Positions 33,246 through 40,568 of a stretch of 41,743 bases of DNA are shown here, piece by piece. This DNA is from a virus. The translations under genes and the position numbers were made by a program. The first letter of the stretch is position 1, and every line of letters starts with the position of its first letter. Under the pieces are notes generated by a model. It was not told the DNA's origin and ran no database searches. It was given only the letters and a program-made list of their open reading frames with translations. The stretch lies in the IMG/VR virus record IMGVR_UViG_3300048592_000871, positions 1-41,743 of that record; one strand, given 5' to 3'.

Positions 33246-34256
33246 TTATTTTGTGAGCTCGACGAAGGGCGACAACACTTCGAGTAGTGAGAGGCCGCCA
33301 TGCGTCAGCGTCGGATAGCCGCCCTGGCTCTTCCACTTCCAGCGGCCAAGGGCCAGGAGGTGAGCGCCGTGCGGGCTGTTGATTTGTAGTGCCACGGGCG
33401 GCACAAACGGGCCAGTCTCACCCGTGCCAGCCGTGCTGCGCCCGCTGGCGAAGGTTTTCTTGAGGAACTGGCCGACCTCGCCATCCGCATCCGGGAAATA
33501 GCCGGTAGCTGCGTAGCCGTGATCCGAGGTGATGACCAGCCGGCGCCCGGTGGCCAGCCGCTCGACGAAAGCCCAGAAGTCATCGCTGCCGAGTTGGTCG
33601 GCGGCATCGCGGGTCAGCATGTCGAGGCCTTGGCCCGCACCCGATCCGTCATGCACCTTGCTGTCGGGCCAGTGGTGCCAGAACACCCAGTTTTTTGCGC
33701 CCGGCGTGCCGTTGATCAGCCCTTCGCAGTCCTTCCAGGGCATGTCGACACACTCGGTTTGCGTCGGTTGCAAGCGATGGGCAAGGCCGCCGCCGTTGTT
33801 CTGCAACTGGCTGCGGCTACCAAAGCCCAGCGCCTGGGCGAATTCATTGGTCTCGCCGGGTAGTTCGGAGGCGTTGGCCGTGACCTCGTGCAGGGTGAAG
33901 CCGCGTTCCTTGGCGCCCTGTATCAGCCACGGCAATTCGCGCAGTGAAAGGCCATCGAGGATCAGCACTGCCTTGGCGCTGTAGGGCTCGCTCCACCAGC
34001 GCGCCAAGCGATCCGAGGTGCGTTCAACGCCGCTAATTTCTGGCTCGCCGAACGCTTGCCAGAGATCCCATCCGCTGGACGACAGAAAGTGGTCCAGTGC
34101 GCCGATCTCGCGATCGCGTTTGGTGACTTCGCTGGGTGCGTTACCTGCAGCCAGTGGCTTGGACGCAATCTCGACAGCTTTATCGATGATGACCCGCCAG
34201 GCATCGGCGGCCGACCCCTTGGTCAGGTTGTGCAGTACGCCGGCGTCCAGTGCCAT
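33246..34256 (-). CDS. pglZ: Compact PglZ-domain protein
   Basis: A 336-aa protein of the alkaline-phosphatase-superfamily PglZ domain. Metal-site motifs: VLILDGLSLRELPWL (Asp101), VITSDHGYAATG (Asp-His about 242-243), and LTHGGLSLLEVLSPFVEL at the C-terminus (His about 318), the latter being the typical HGG...E ending of PglZ. It is much shorter than the PglZ of BREX type 1 (about 800 aa), so it is essentially the bare domain with a short N-terminal helical part. The ATG at 34256 shares its A with the upstream TGA (TGATG), showing translational coupling with the ATPase. PglZ is a hallmark of BREX/Pgl phage exclusion. Confidence 0.88.
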   Translation of the reverse strand: MALDAGVLHNLTKGSAADAWRVIIDKAVEIASKPLAAGNAPSEVTKRDREIGALDHFLSSSGWDLWQAFGEPEISGVERTSDRLARWWSEPYSAKAVLILDGLSLRELPWLIQGAKERGFTLHEVTANASELPGETNEFAQALGFGSRSQLQNNGGGLAHRLQPTQTECVDMPWKDCEGLINGTPGAKNWVFWHHWPDSKVHDGSGAGQGLDMLTRDAADQLGSDDFWAFVERLATGRRLVITSDHGYAATGYFPDADGEVGQFLKKTFASGRSTAGTGETGPFVPPVALQINSPHGAHLLALGRWKWKSQGGYPTLTHGGLSLLEVLSPFVELTK

Positions 34257-36994
34257 CAGTCGTCCTCCTTCTCAAGGCTGAGCTCGAAGGTCATGCCGTC
34301 AGGCAGCTTCTTGAGCAGTTCCTTGAGTTGAGCTCCAGTGGCAGCGGACACCTTGATCGAAACTTCCGCGACCGGCGTTGCAGGGCCAATGCCCCAGCCT
34401 TCGAGCTTGCCGATGAGGTTCAATGGCGAGGTCGGCGGGTTATTGAGTGCGATCCGAGGCTTGCCACCACCGGACGCGCCACCGCCGAAGATCCCACCAC
34501 CGCCCGGAACGGGCGTGGGCTGACCGCCTGCTGGGGGCTCATTCACGCCCGGCGGCGTCGGCGTTGCTCCACCACCGAACAGACCACCAGTGCCACCAGG
34601 GGGCGGCGGTACGGGAGGCGTGCTGCCTCCCGTGGTCGGCACAGCGGAGGGTTCCATAAGGAACACTTCGTCGAGCTGCCGACCCGTGTAAGAGAGTTTG
34701 GGACGCAAGCGCTTCCACGCTGTGTCCTCGTCTTCACCCGGCTGAGCCTGCAGGTACTCAAGGCCACGCAGGTTGATGGCGATCCTGCCCCGCGCGCAGA
34801 GCCGCAGGATGCGCTCCTTCATCGAGGTTTCGCCAAGCCAGGGGATGCAGTCCTGGCCCGCCGGGCGCGGCTCCTGCAGCTCGCGGAGCAGCTTGCCCAC
34901 CGCCGAGTTGTCGGCCGCCGCTTCGAGTACGAGGTCCTCAAAGTCTTCGGGTACAAAGAGATCGTTGATCAGCGCTTCTTCGATACCCTCGGGGATCTGT
35001 GCGCCTTGCTTCTTCAAACTCTCGACGCTGAACTTGCACTGGGCCGGATCAGCGAAGTTCCAGCGATGCAGCACGGCGAAGCGGTCGAAGCGTTTCTTCA
35101 AGATGTCACGCAGTTCGCCCTGGTACTTGGTGTGGAGCTTTTTGTACTCGGGGCTCTGGCCGCTCCATTCCTGCGCCTTCATTTCGGCGCGGGCCAAGAC
35201 CAGCAGGTCGCGGTCCTGGAAGGCATTGGACGAGCCGGAGCGCGGCAGCAGGAAACGGATCGTGTTGCGGCGTTTCTGCAGGTGATCCTTAATCCAACGG
35301 CCGAGGCGTTGATCGAGGTTGTCCGGCTCTTCCGGCAACACCAGGATCGGCAGGCGATCGTCCCAGCGCTCGGGCTGCTCGGATTCATCGAGCGCCGTCC
35401 ACGGGTCCGTCAGCCAGGATTTCGGCAGCGCGATTACACGGAAGGTCTTCGCCACCTCTTCGGAACCACCGATGACGTAGCGGACCTCCTTAGCCAGTTG
35501 CGCCAGGTCGGAACCGTCGGAGAAGAGCTTGTCGTTGCGCGCACAGGCCATCAGCTTGGCCTGCGGGTTCTCTTCCTCGCGGAAGACCAGACGCGGGCCA
35601 TCCTGGTGGATGTTGAAGCTGTTCTCGACAATGGTCGCCAGCTCAACCTGGAAGGCGTTGTCATCGACGGGCTTGTCGCGCGTGATGTCGGCCTGCAGGG
35701 TGGCTGGCTCGGCGCCGGCAAGATTGCCGACCGCGATCGAGCGCAGCCACAACGCGCCTACAACCTCCTGCAGGTGCGGTGACAGGCTGGCGTGATTGGG
35801 TACGGCTTCGGTGACCGAGATGATGTTCTGCTGGGCCTTGGCTCGCAGGGAGCGGTGATGCTCGTTCGACACGGAGTCGAGTAGCGCACCGATGCCTGAG
35901 GTGTCATCGTCCAGGCGGAAGTCCGCTGCCGTGAGTACCGGGGCAGACTCGCCGCGACTCTTGTACAGATTGGCCAGGATGCGAATCATGTCGCGCGTTT
36001 CCTGCGCGTCGGTGGCGATCAGCACCTGCTCTTCGAGCAACCGCAGCAAGTGCGGTGCGTAGGGCCATGACTCGACGAACTCCTTGCGCTTGCGCTCCTG
36101 CTCGGACGATGGGACATCCAGCAGACGGAAATACTCGGAGACGTGTTTGGCGACCAGCGTCTCAATGCTGGACGGCGCGATCTGAAGGCGGTTGTCGAAC
36201 AAACGGTGCAACAGCATGCGTCGGCGATCCTGCTGTATGCGCTCGGCGTTGCCACCAGCCTTGAAGTCGATGGCGACCGGATTGACACGATGCACCTGCT
36301 GGTAGGCATCGCTGCCGCCGTTGCGTACCGAGATCACCAGCACCAGCAAATCCGGACGCTCCTTGGCGATCTCGGACAGGATCTGGATGAAGTTGAACGC
36401 CCAGTTCTTCCAGGGGTACTGCTTGGTGTTGGTCAGGCCGTCGTACCAGGTCTGGAATTCGTCAAGCAGCAGCATGGTCGGCGTGTGCTGCAACAGCTCG
36501 AGGATCAGCTTGTCGGACGGGATGTCGGTCTTGGCCGCCCCCATGCCTTCCCATTTGCCCTTGATGTAGTCGCCGTGCGGGTGCCGTTCGAACAGCAGGT
36601 CCCACAGGAACTTGTAGCGCTGGCGGTGCAGGCTTTCGCCGATCACCAGCATCCCGCTGCGCAGGGCAATCTTGCCGATCTGCGGATCACCGAGCGTCGT
36701 CGCCCAGGAGTTCAACCACGCACCTGTGGAGGTGGCGTCATTCACTGCGTGGTATAGCGCGGCCATCAAGTGGGATTTACCGAGGCCACGCTCACCGATT
36801 ACCACCACCGGACGTCCCTGGTTCGGGCCAACGGCCTCGATACCCTTCAGCAGGTCGTGGGTGGGGTACGTGATCTCCAAGAACTCCTTGGCGGCGATCT
36901 GGGTCGCGCCGGTGTTCGTGTCGTTGGAGAGCTCAATGGCTGTCCCTTTGAGGCGCTTGCCCCGAAATTCTTCTCGTAGAGTCAGTCCCAGCAT
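34256..36994 (-). CDS. DUF499-type AAA ATPase (BrxC/PglY-like role)
   Basis: A 912-aa P-loop ATPase. Walker A GERGLGKS (residues 67-74), Walker B MLLLDEFQTW (174-183), sensor-like LVISVRNGG (219-227). The middle region has the long helical DUF499 pattern (SGIGALLDSVSNEHHRSLRA; LPILVLPEEPDNLDQRLGRW). A Pro/Gly-rich linker at about residues 780-842 has two GLFGGG/GIFGGG units and precedes a small C-terminal alpha/beta domain (VSIKVSAATGAQLKELLKKL). Start ATG 36994 overlaps the upstream HTH stop (TAATG); a good-sized start region is confirmed by conserved N-terminal LREEFRGKRLKGTAIEL. Likely the motor or regulator of the defence complex. Confidence 0.9.
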   Translation of the reverse strand: MLGLTLREEFRGKRLKGTAIELSNDTNTGATQIAAKEFLEITYPTHDLLKGIEAVGPNQGRPVVVIGERGLGKSHLMAALYHAVNDATSTGAWLNSWATTLGDPQIGKIALRSGMLVIGESLHRQRYKFLWDLLFERHPHGDYIKGKWEGMGAAKTDIPSDKLILELLQHTPTMLLLDEFQTWYDGLTNTKQYPWKNWAFNFIQILSEIAKERPDLLVLVISVRNGGSDAYQQVHRVNPVAIDFKAGGNAERIQQDRRRMLLHRLFDNRLQIAPSSIETLVAKHVSEYFRLLDVPSSEQERKRKEFVESWPYAPHLLRLLEEQVLIATDAQETRDMIRILANLYKSRGESAPVLTAADFRLDDDTSGIGALLDSVSNEHHRSLRAKAQQNIISVTEAVPNHASLSPHLQEVVGALWLRSIAVGNLAGAEPATLQADITRDKPVDDNAFQVELATIVENSFNIHQDGPRLVFREEENPQAKLMACARNDKLFSDGSDLAQLAKEVRYVIGGSEEVAKTFRVIALPKSWLTDPWTALDESEQPERWDDRLPILVLPEEPDNLDQRLGRWIKDHLQKRRNTIRFLLPRSGSSNAFQDRDLLVLARAEMKAQEWSGQSPEYKKLHTKYQGELRDILKKRFDRFAVLHRWNFADPAQCKFSVESLKKQGAQIPEGIEEALINDLFVPEDFEDLVLEAAADNSAVGKLLRELQEPRPAGQDCIPWLGETSMKERILRLCARGRIAINLRGLEYLQAQPGEDEDTAWKRLRPKLSYTGRQLDEVFLMEPSAVPTTGGSTPPVPPPPGGTGGLFGGGATPTPPGVNEPPAGGQPTPVPGGGGIFGGGASGGGKPRIALNNPPTSPLNLIGKLEGWGIGPATPVAEVSIKVSAATGAQLKELLKKLPDGMTFELSLEKEDD

Positions 36995-37242
36995 TACTTT
37001 CGCCCCCCATCATTCGATTGGCCCTTGGCCACGCCATCATCTTCACGTCCGGTGTCGAGGCCTTCCATCGACTGCTGCTTGATCCACGCGTCGATGTCCG
37101 CCCGTGAGAACCGCCAAGTGCCGCCTACCTTGAACGCCGGGATCTTCTTGGCTGCGGCCAAGCGATAGACAGTTCGCTTGCCCACCTTGAGGTAGGCAGC
37201 CACGTCGTCGAGCGTGAATATTTCGCCAGTCTCGTCTTTCAT
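36994..37242 (-). CDS. Excisionase-family helix-turn-helix protein (operon leader)
   Basis: An 82-aa protein with a MerR/excisionase-type winged helix at residues 8-55: IFTLDDVAAYLKVGKRTVYR, then AAAKKIPAFKVGGTWRFSRA, then DIDAWIKQQ. The C-terminal tail is Gly/Asp-rich. It is the first gene of the defence operon and overlaps the ATPase start (TAATG). Small proteins of this type often head DUF499/DUF1156 defence operons; here it more likely regulates transcription or guides the complex to DNA than promotes phage excision. A 12-base inverted repeat lies 12 bases upstream of its start. Confidence 0.85.
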   Translation of the reverse strand: MKDETGEIFTLDDVAAYLKVGKRTVYRLAAAKKIPAFKVGGTWRFSRADIDAWIKQQSMEGLDTGREDDGVAKGQSNDGGRK

Positions 37243-37435
37243 CGCGTCCTAACCCGCTCTAGCGGCTTGCACCAGTTGTGATGGTAATCTTGGCAAGGAT
37301 ACGGCAAACTTGTGCATATTTGAACAGATAAATGGTAGGGCATCGGATGATCGAGCCAACGACCCGGCTTCAGGCTGAGCGGGGTGCAGGCGGCCACCTG
37401 AAAGACCGCCCTTAATGACCCCGGGAGCAAACAGG
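37243..37435. promoter_or_regulatory. Divergent control region of the defence operon and the nuclease cassette
   Basis: A 193-base gap between divergent genes, so promoters for both should lie here. Visible elements: inverted repeat CCGCT-CT-AGCGG (37254-37265) just upstream of the HTH gene, and palindrome CTTGGCAAG (37289-37297). A rightward promoter-like pair is TTGGCA (37291-37296) with AT-rich GCATATTTG about 18 bases on. A leftward pair, read on the minus strand, is TTGGCT and TACCAT 16 bases apart near 37358 and 37333. The stretch 37270-37335 is AT-richer than its flanks. None of these boxes is strong. Confidence 0.45.
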
Positions 37436-37945
37436 ATGAGCGGCAACCGCTGGGACCAGCCGGGTGTGCCCCACAAAGGGTGGCATTGCGTGAATGTGGT
37501 CGACCTGCGGGCCGACGGCGAGCCGGCGGACGAAACCGATTACGCGACCTGCCAGATGTGCGGCAACGAGAAGATCCGCTACGTCCACATCATGGAGCAC
37601 CCGGATCTGGACGAGAGCCTTGAGGTCGGCTGCGTCTGTGCCGAGAAGATGAGCGACGACTATGAGGGGCCGCAGCGCCGCGAAGCCAAGCTGCGCAACC
37701 GGGCCGCTCGCCGCACCCGTTGGCTACAGCGCAAGTGGCGGATCTCCTCCAAGGGAAACAGCTTCCTCAACATCGAAGGCTACAACCTCGTCGTGTATCC
37801 GACGAAGACTGGCCGTTGGGGCTACAAGATCGGCGATCGATTTGGGCCGAAGACGTACCCGACTGCGAGCGAAGCCAAGTTGGCGCTGTTCGATGACTTC
37901 TGGGCGGCAACTCAGGATGACGAGCGGCTGTGGGCCAGCGACTGA
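37436..37945 (+). CDS. Unknown Cys-motif protein (169 aa), upstream partner of the nuclease
   Basis: No family recognised. ATG at 37436 with GGGAG at 37423-37427; an earlier in-frame ATG at 37415 lacks a ribosome site. Cys39-x2-Cys42 and Cys66-x-Cys68 (TCQMCGNEK; VGCVCAEKM) could form one zinc site. A strongly basic helix follows (residues 81-102, RREAKLRNRAARRTRWLQRK), then a beta-rich part with aromatic residues (NIEGYNLVVYPTKTGRWGYK). The basic helix suggests nucleic-acid contact. It precedes the AbiJ/DUF559-like gene by 17 bases in the same direction, so the two are probably one transcript. Confidence 0.75.
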   Translation: MSGNRWDQPGVPHKGWHCVNVVDLRADGEPADETDYATCQMCGNEKIRYVHIMEHPDLDESLEVGCVCAEKMSDDYEGPQRREAKLRNRAARRTRWLQRKWRISSKGNSFLNIEGYNLVVYPTKTGRWGYKIGDRFGPKTYPTASEAKLALFDDFWAATQDDERLWASD

Positions 37946-37962
37946 ACAGGGATATAGATTCG

Positions 37963-39366
37963 ATGCCGCATGACTCACCAAGCAACACACCGCGAGACAG
38001 CAGCCACCTGCTCAAGGGCAGGAGGCCGGATCTGATCGAACTGATCGCGGCTACGCTTCATTCGGTGAAAGCGTATGACTTGCCAGCTGAATGCGAGCGA
38101 CTCGGATTGGCTACCGGGACGGGCAGCGAAGCGCACTCTAGCAAGCGCGTGTACGTGCGAAGTCGCCTCCAAGGACTGAACAATGACCAGCTTCTCCAAC
38201 TCGCACGTCAGGTCGAGCAGGACCACGTCAGTTTTTCGCTGAGCGAATTCCTCCGACTACTGGAGGAGTCGAGCGACGCCCAGACAGTCACTGAACTCAC
38301 GCGGCGCACGATCCTCAAGGCGCTGAACGACGTTGATCTCTTCGGCGAACTCCCGCTGGTCGAGCAGCTGTCCAAGCTCTGGCCATTGTCTGAAATGCGT
38401 GGTGCAGGTTTCGAGGCAAATCTGGAGGATTCCGTCCTAAGGCACTGCGTGAGCAACGAGGACTGGACGAATGTTGAATTGCTCGAGTTGGTGGGCGCAC
38501 TGAGCTGCTCCCGACAACTGTTCTTCAAATTGCTTGAGGCGGTCGTCTCCCCGAATGCCCGCAGAGGGAAGGAGCAGACGCAACTCGTTGACACACTGAA
38601 TACTCTCCTCAAGGTGGACAGCTTCCAACTACGTCCATCTGGGAGCATCTCGGGACATTCGGTGTTTGCGGTGACTCGAATCAGTGGCGGCGTATCTGGC
38701 GCGCCCAAGAATCTGATCTTCGCCTCGACGGGCCCGAAGCCCGAGATCGTCATCCAGGATGCCATCAACAACGACATCCGAATCGTCCGCAATGAAGAGC
38801 ACTGCCTCGTGTACGACCGCCCGATTCACGCCAGCGGGCTTACCAAGGAGGAGATACTCTCATGGTGGCAGGAACGGCAAGGCATCCAGGACGAATCAGA
38901 AGCACGGCGATCGCTTTCTCAACGTCTGATGGCATCCCTTGCATCGGACGGCGAGCGAAACGTATTCAGCGTCTACTATCGGGCCTTCAAGGAACTCGGC
39001 GATAAGCTGCCAGCCCTCATTCCACAGGTCTATCTGCATTACGACCCATACACGCTGGCACAGCTCGGCGGGGTTGGACGCTTGTCTCGGCAACGTATGG
39101 ACTTCCTGCTCCTGTTTAGCGACGCAGGCCGTGTGGTTGTCGAGGTTGACGGATCTCAGCACTTCGCAGAGGACGGGAAGCCGTCCCTTGCCAGGTACGC
39201 GTACATGGTGGCGGCCGATCGTGACCTCCGGCTCGCCGGGTACGAGGTCTATCGTTTCGGGGCCAACGAGCTCACCGGCCACGGGTCGGCAGAACGGATC
39301 GAAGCATTCTTCCGGCGCTTGCTTCGGAAGCACGCGGTCCTTCCCGGGGTCGGTTCGGCTCAGTGA
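37963..39366 (+). CDS. AbiJ-like N-terminus / DUF559-Vsr-like nuclease protein
   Basis: A 467-aa protein. The N-terminal 90 residues (RRPDLIELIAATLHSVKAYD; PAECERLGLATGTG; KRVYVRSRLQGLNNDQLLQL) resemble AbiJ N-terminal domains of abortive-infection proteins. The C-terminal 110 residues look like a PD-(D/E)xK nuclease of the DUF559/Vsr type: RQRMDFLLLF (Asp380), VVVEVDGSQHF (Glu394, Asp396, His400), then a helix and LAGYEVYRFGANEL. ATG at 37963; an open extension to GTG 37930 overlaps the upstream gene. Likely a phage-triggered nuclease effector. It is the last gene before the ssrA-like attachment sequence. Confidence 0.75.
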   Translation: MPHDSPSNTPRDSSHLLKGRRPDLIELIAATLHSVKAYDLPAECERLGLATGTGSEAHSSKRVYVRSRLQGLNNDQLLQLARQVEQDHVSFSLSEFLRLLEESSDAQTVTELTRRTILKALNDVDLFGELPLVEQLSKLWPLSEMRGAGFEANLEDSVLRHCVSNEDWTNVELLELVGALSCSRQLFFKLLEAVVSPNARRGKEQTQLVDTLNTLLKVDSFQLRPSGSISGHSVFAVTRISGGVSGAPKNLIFASTGPKPEIVIQDAINNDIRIVRNEEHCLVYDRPIHASGLTKEEILSWWQERQGIQDESEARRSLSQRLMASLASDGERNVFSVYYRAFKELGDKLPALIPQVYLHYDPYTLAQLGGVGRLSRQRMDFLLLFSDAGRVVVEVDGSQHFAEDGKPSLARYAYMVAADRDLRLAGYEVYRFGANELTGHGSAERIEAFFRRLLRKHAVLPGVGSAQ

Positions 39367-39382
39367 AACCATGCCAACCGAT

Positions 39383-39435
39383 CCGGAGTTTCGGACGCGG
39401 GTTCAATTCCGCAAATGGGAATCGAACTGACGTCC
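39383..39435 (+). other. ssrA (tmRNA) 3'-end fragment, probable attachment site
   Basis: From 39389 the sequence reads TTTC then GGACGCGGGTTCAATTCC (39393-39410). This matches the 3' T-arm end of proteobacterial tmRNA, e.g. the E. coli form with one difference (AATTCC for AACTCC). It then diverges from the expected CCGCC...ACCA end. No tmRNA body lies upstream; the preceding DNA is the nuclease gene. Such 3' fragments are left as att repeats by integrases that target ssrA. Bases 39418-39435 form an inverted, imperfect second copy (14 of 18 positions complementary to 39393-39410), giving a large palindrome around a 7-base spacer. Confidence 0.75.
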
Positions 39436-39899
39436 TGGGTGATGCGCTTGGCTGGTGACCTCGGCTGGGCAGAACTGGTAGGATTGCCAGCAGCAGGGGC
39501 CGGATTCCGCACCTTTCCGCAGGCGTTCGAAGCGGTTCTAAGGCGCTGAGTTACATAGGTTTGGCGCAGGGTTCCACCCCACCACCAATCGCTAAGCGCA
39601 AGTCGTTTATATTCAACGACTTGCGCGGAGCGGTCGGACGGAATTACCCTCCAAATACGGCAATTTGACCTCCATTCGGCAATTATTCGGCAACGGAAAC
39701 TTTCCCGTTTTGCCTCTCGCCGCGCGCCGTTCTGGCACCGGCTCAATACTCCTTCGCTTCACCGCTTTGCCGTTTCCCCGCTGCGGGGACCGGCGCGACC
39801 TGGGCTTGAGCTTATTGCGTCACCCGTTCGGATGATCCGGCGGCGGGCCGGGTCGACTATACTTCCCGCAGAATTCGAAGAGAACGAAACGAGGCGGCC
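39436..39899. other. Non-coding stretch between att-like site and the PEP-CTERM gene
   Basis: No convincing gene; the longest open frame (minus, 39360-39746) crosses the att-like site and has odd composition. It holds a perfect 12-bp inverted repeat at 39596-39626 (listed separately) and three copies of a CGGCAA-type repeat (39656-39665, 39675-39684, 39686-39693). A TATACT box at 39858-39863, 37 bases before the ATG at 39900, could be the -10 of that gene; no good -35 was seen. Presumed host chromosome side of the junction. Confidence 0.55.
39596..39626. repeat. Perfect 12-bp inverted repeat
   Basis: GCGCAAGTCGTT (39596-39607), 7-base loop TATATTC, AACGACTTGCGC (39615-39626). It is perfect over all 12 pairs. 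There is no T-tract on either strand, so it is not a standard terminator; it could be an operator, a REP-like element or a Rho-assisted end. Confidence 0.7.
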
Positions 39900-40568
39900 A
39901 TGTTCCGATCCGTAGCCATCGCGACGCTTTGCTTATCGGCACTCACGGCGCAGGCGGCGTCAATCATTTTCCGCGACGGAACCGACTTCCGCTCAACGTT
40001 GATGCCGACAACGTTTGAGAGCTTTGAAGATGAAGCACTAAGCTCGGGCGCCACTCTTCTTCAGACCACATACTTTTCGGTTGCTACCACACCGCTCCGC
40101 GGTGTCGGTTCGCAAGTCGGTATCTTCAATGAAGTCGGATGGGCGCCCATCGGTGTGCAGTATCTCGGCGGAGGATCTGAAACCGGCGATCCTTGGCGCT
40201 TGGACTTTACCCTTGCCTTTCCAGTTACCGCAGTCGGCTTCTACGTCATCGACGCTTCCGAGCAAGAGGCGCTAATTGGTGGTCACCGTAGCCCTTCCGC
40301 GCTTTCGCTCCTTCTGCCAAGCGGGGAGACGTTCGAGATAAGCGCCTGTCCGCCTTGCCTCGGCAATCTGAGCACGCAATATTTCGGCGTGTACACGCCG
40401 GGCGAGGCGTTTTCGAGTTTTTCGATTCTGAATACTGCTAACGATGACGGCATCGCATTCGACGGAATGTCGCTTCTAGCTGCACCGGTTCCGATCCCTG
40501 CGGCCGTCTGGCTCTTCGGCTCGGCCTTTGGACTAATGGGCCTGCTTCGTCGGAGGGCAGCCGCTTAG
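39900..40568 (+). CDS. PEP-CTERM sorting-domain secreted protein
   Basis: A 222-aa exported protein. N-terminal signal peptide MFRSVAIATLCLSALTAQAA, then a beta-rich domain (FESFEDEALSSGATLLQTTY; LDFTLAFPVTAVGFYVIDA) as in many PEP-CTERM proteins. The C-terminal sorting signal reads VPIPAAVWLFGSAFGLMGLL followed by RRRAA: the VP.P motif, a membrane helix, and a basic tail. The exosortase system cuts such proteins and anchors or releases them with exopolysaccharide. GAGG about 8 bases before the ATG is the ribosome site. It is host chromosomal, just beyond the att-like site. Confidence 0.88.
   Translation: MFRSVAIATLCLSALTAQAASIIFRDGTDFRSTLMPTTFESFEDEALSSGATLLQTTYFSVATTPLRGVGSQVGIFNEVGWAPIGVQYLGGGSETGDPWRLDFTLAFPVTAVGFYVIDASEQEALIGGHRSPSALSLLLPSGETFEISACPPCLGNLSTQYFGVYTPGEAFSSFSILNTANDDGIAFDGMSLLAAPVPIPAAVWLFGSAFGLMGLLRRRAAA

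Noticed and set aside
34250-35782. 510-aa + strand open frame opposite the DUF499 ATPase
   Set aside because: Shadow frame with no domain or ribosome site; the minus-strand ATPase has intact motifs throughout.
36994-37242. Reading the excisionase-type HTH gene as a prophage xis
   Set aside because: It is translation-coupled to the defence ATPase and far from any integrase; small HTH leaders are usual in such defence operons.
39360-39746. 128-aa minus-strand open frame across the att-like site
   Set aside because: It spans the ssrA-like fragment and the non-coding stretch, with no ribosome site or recognisable pattern.
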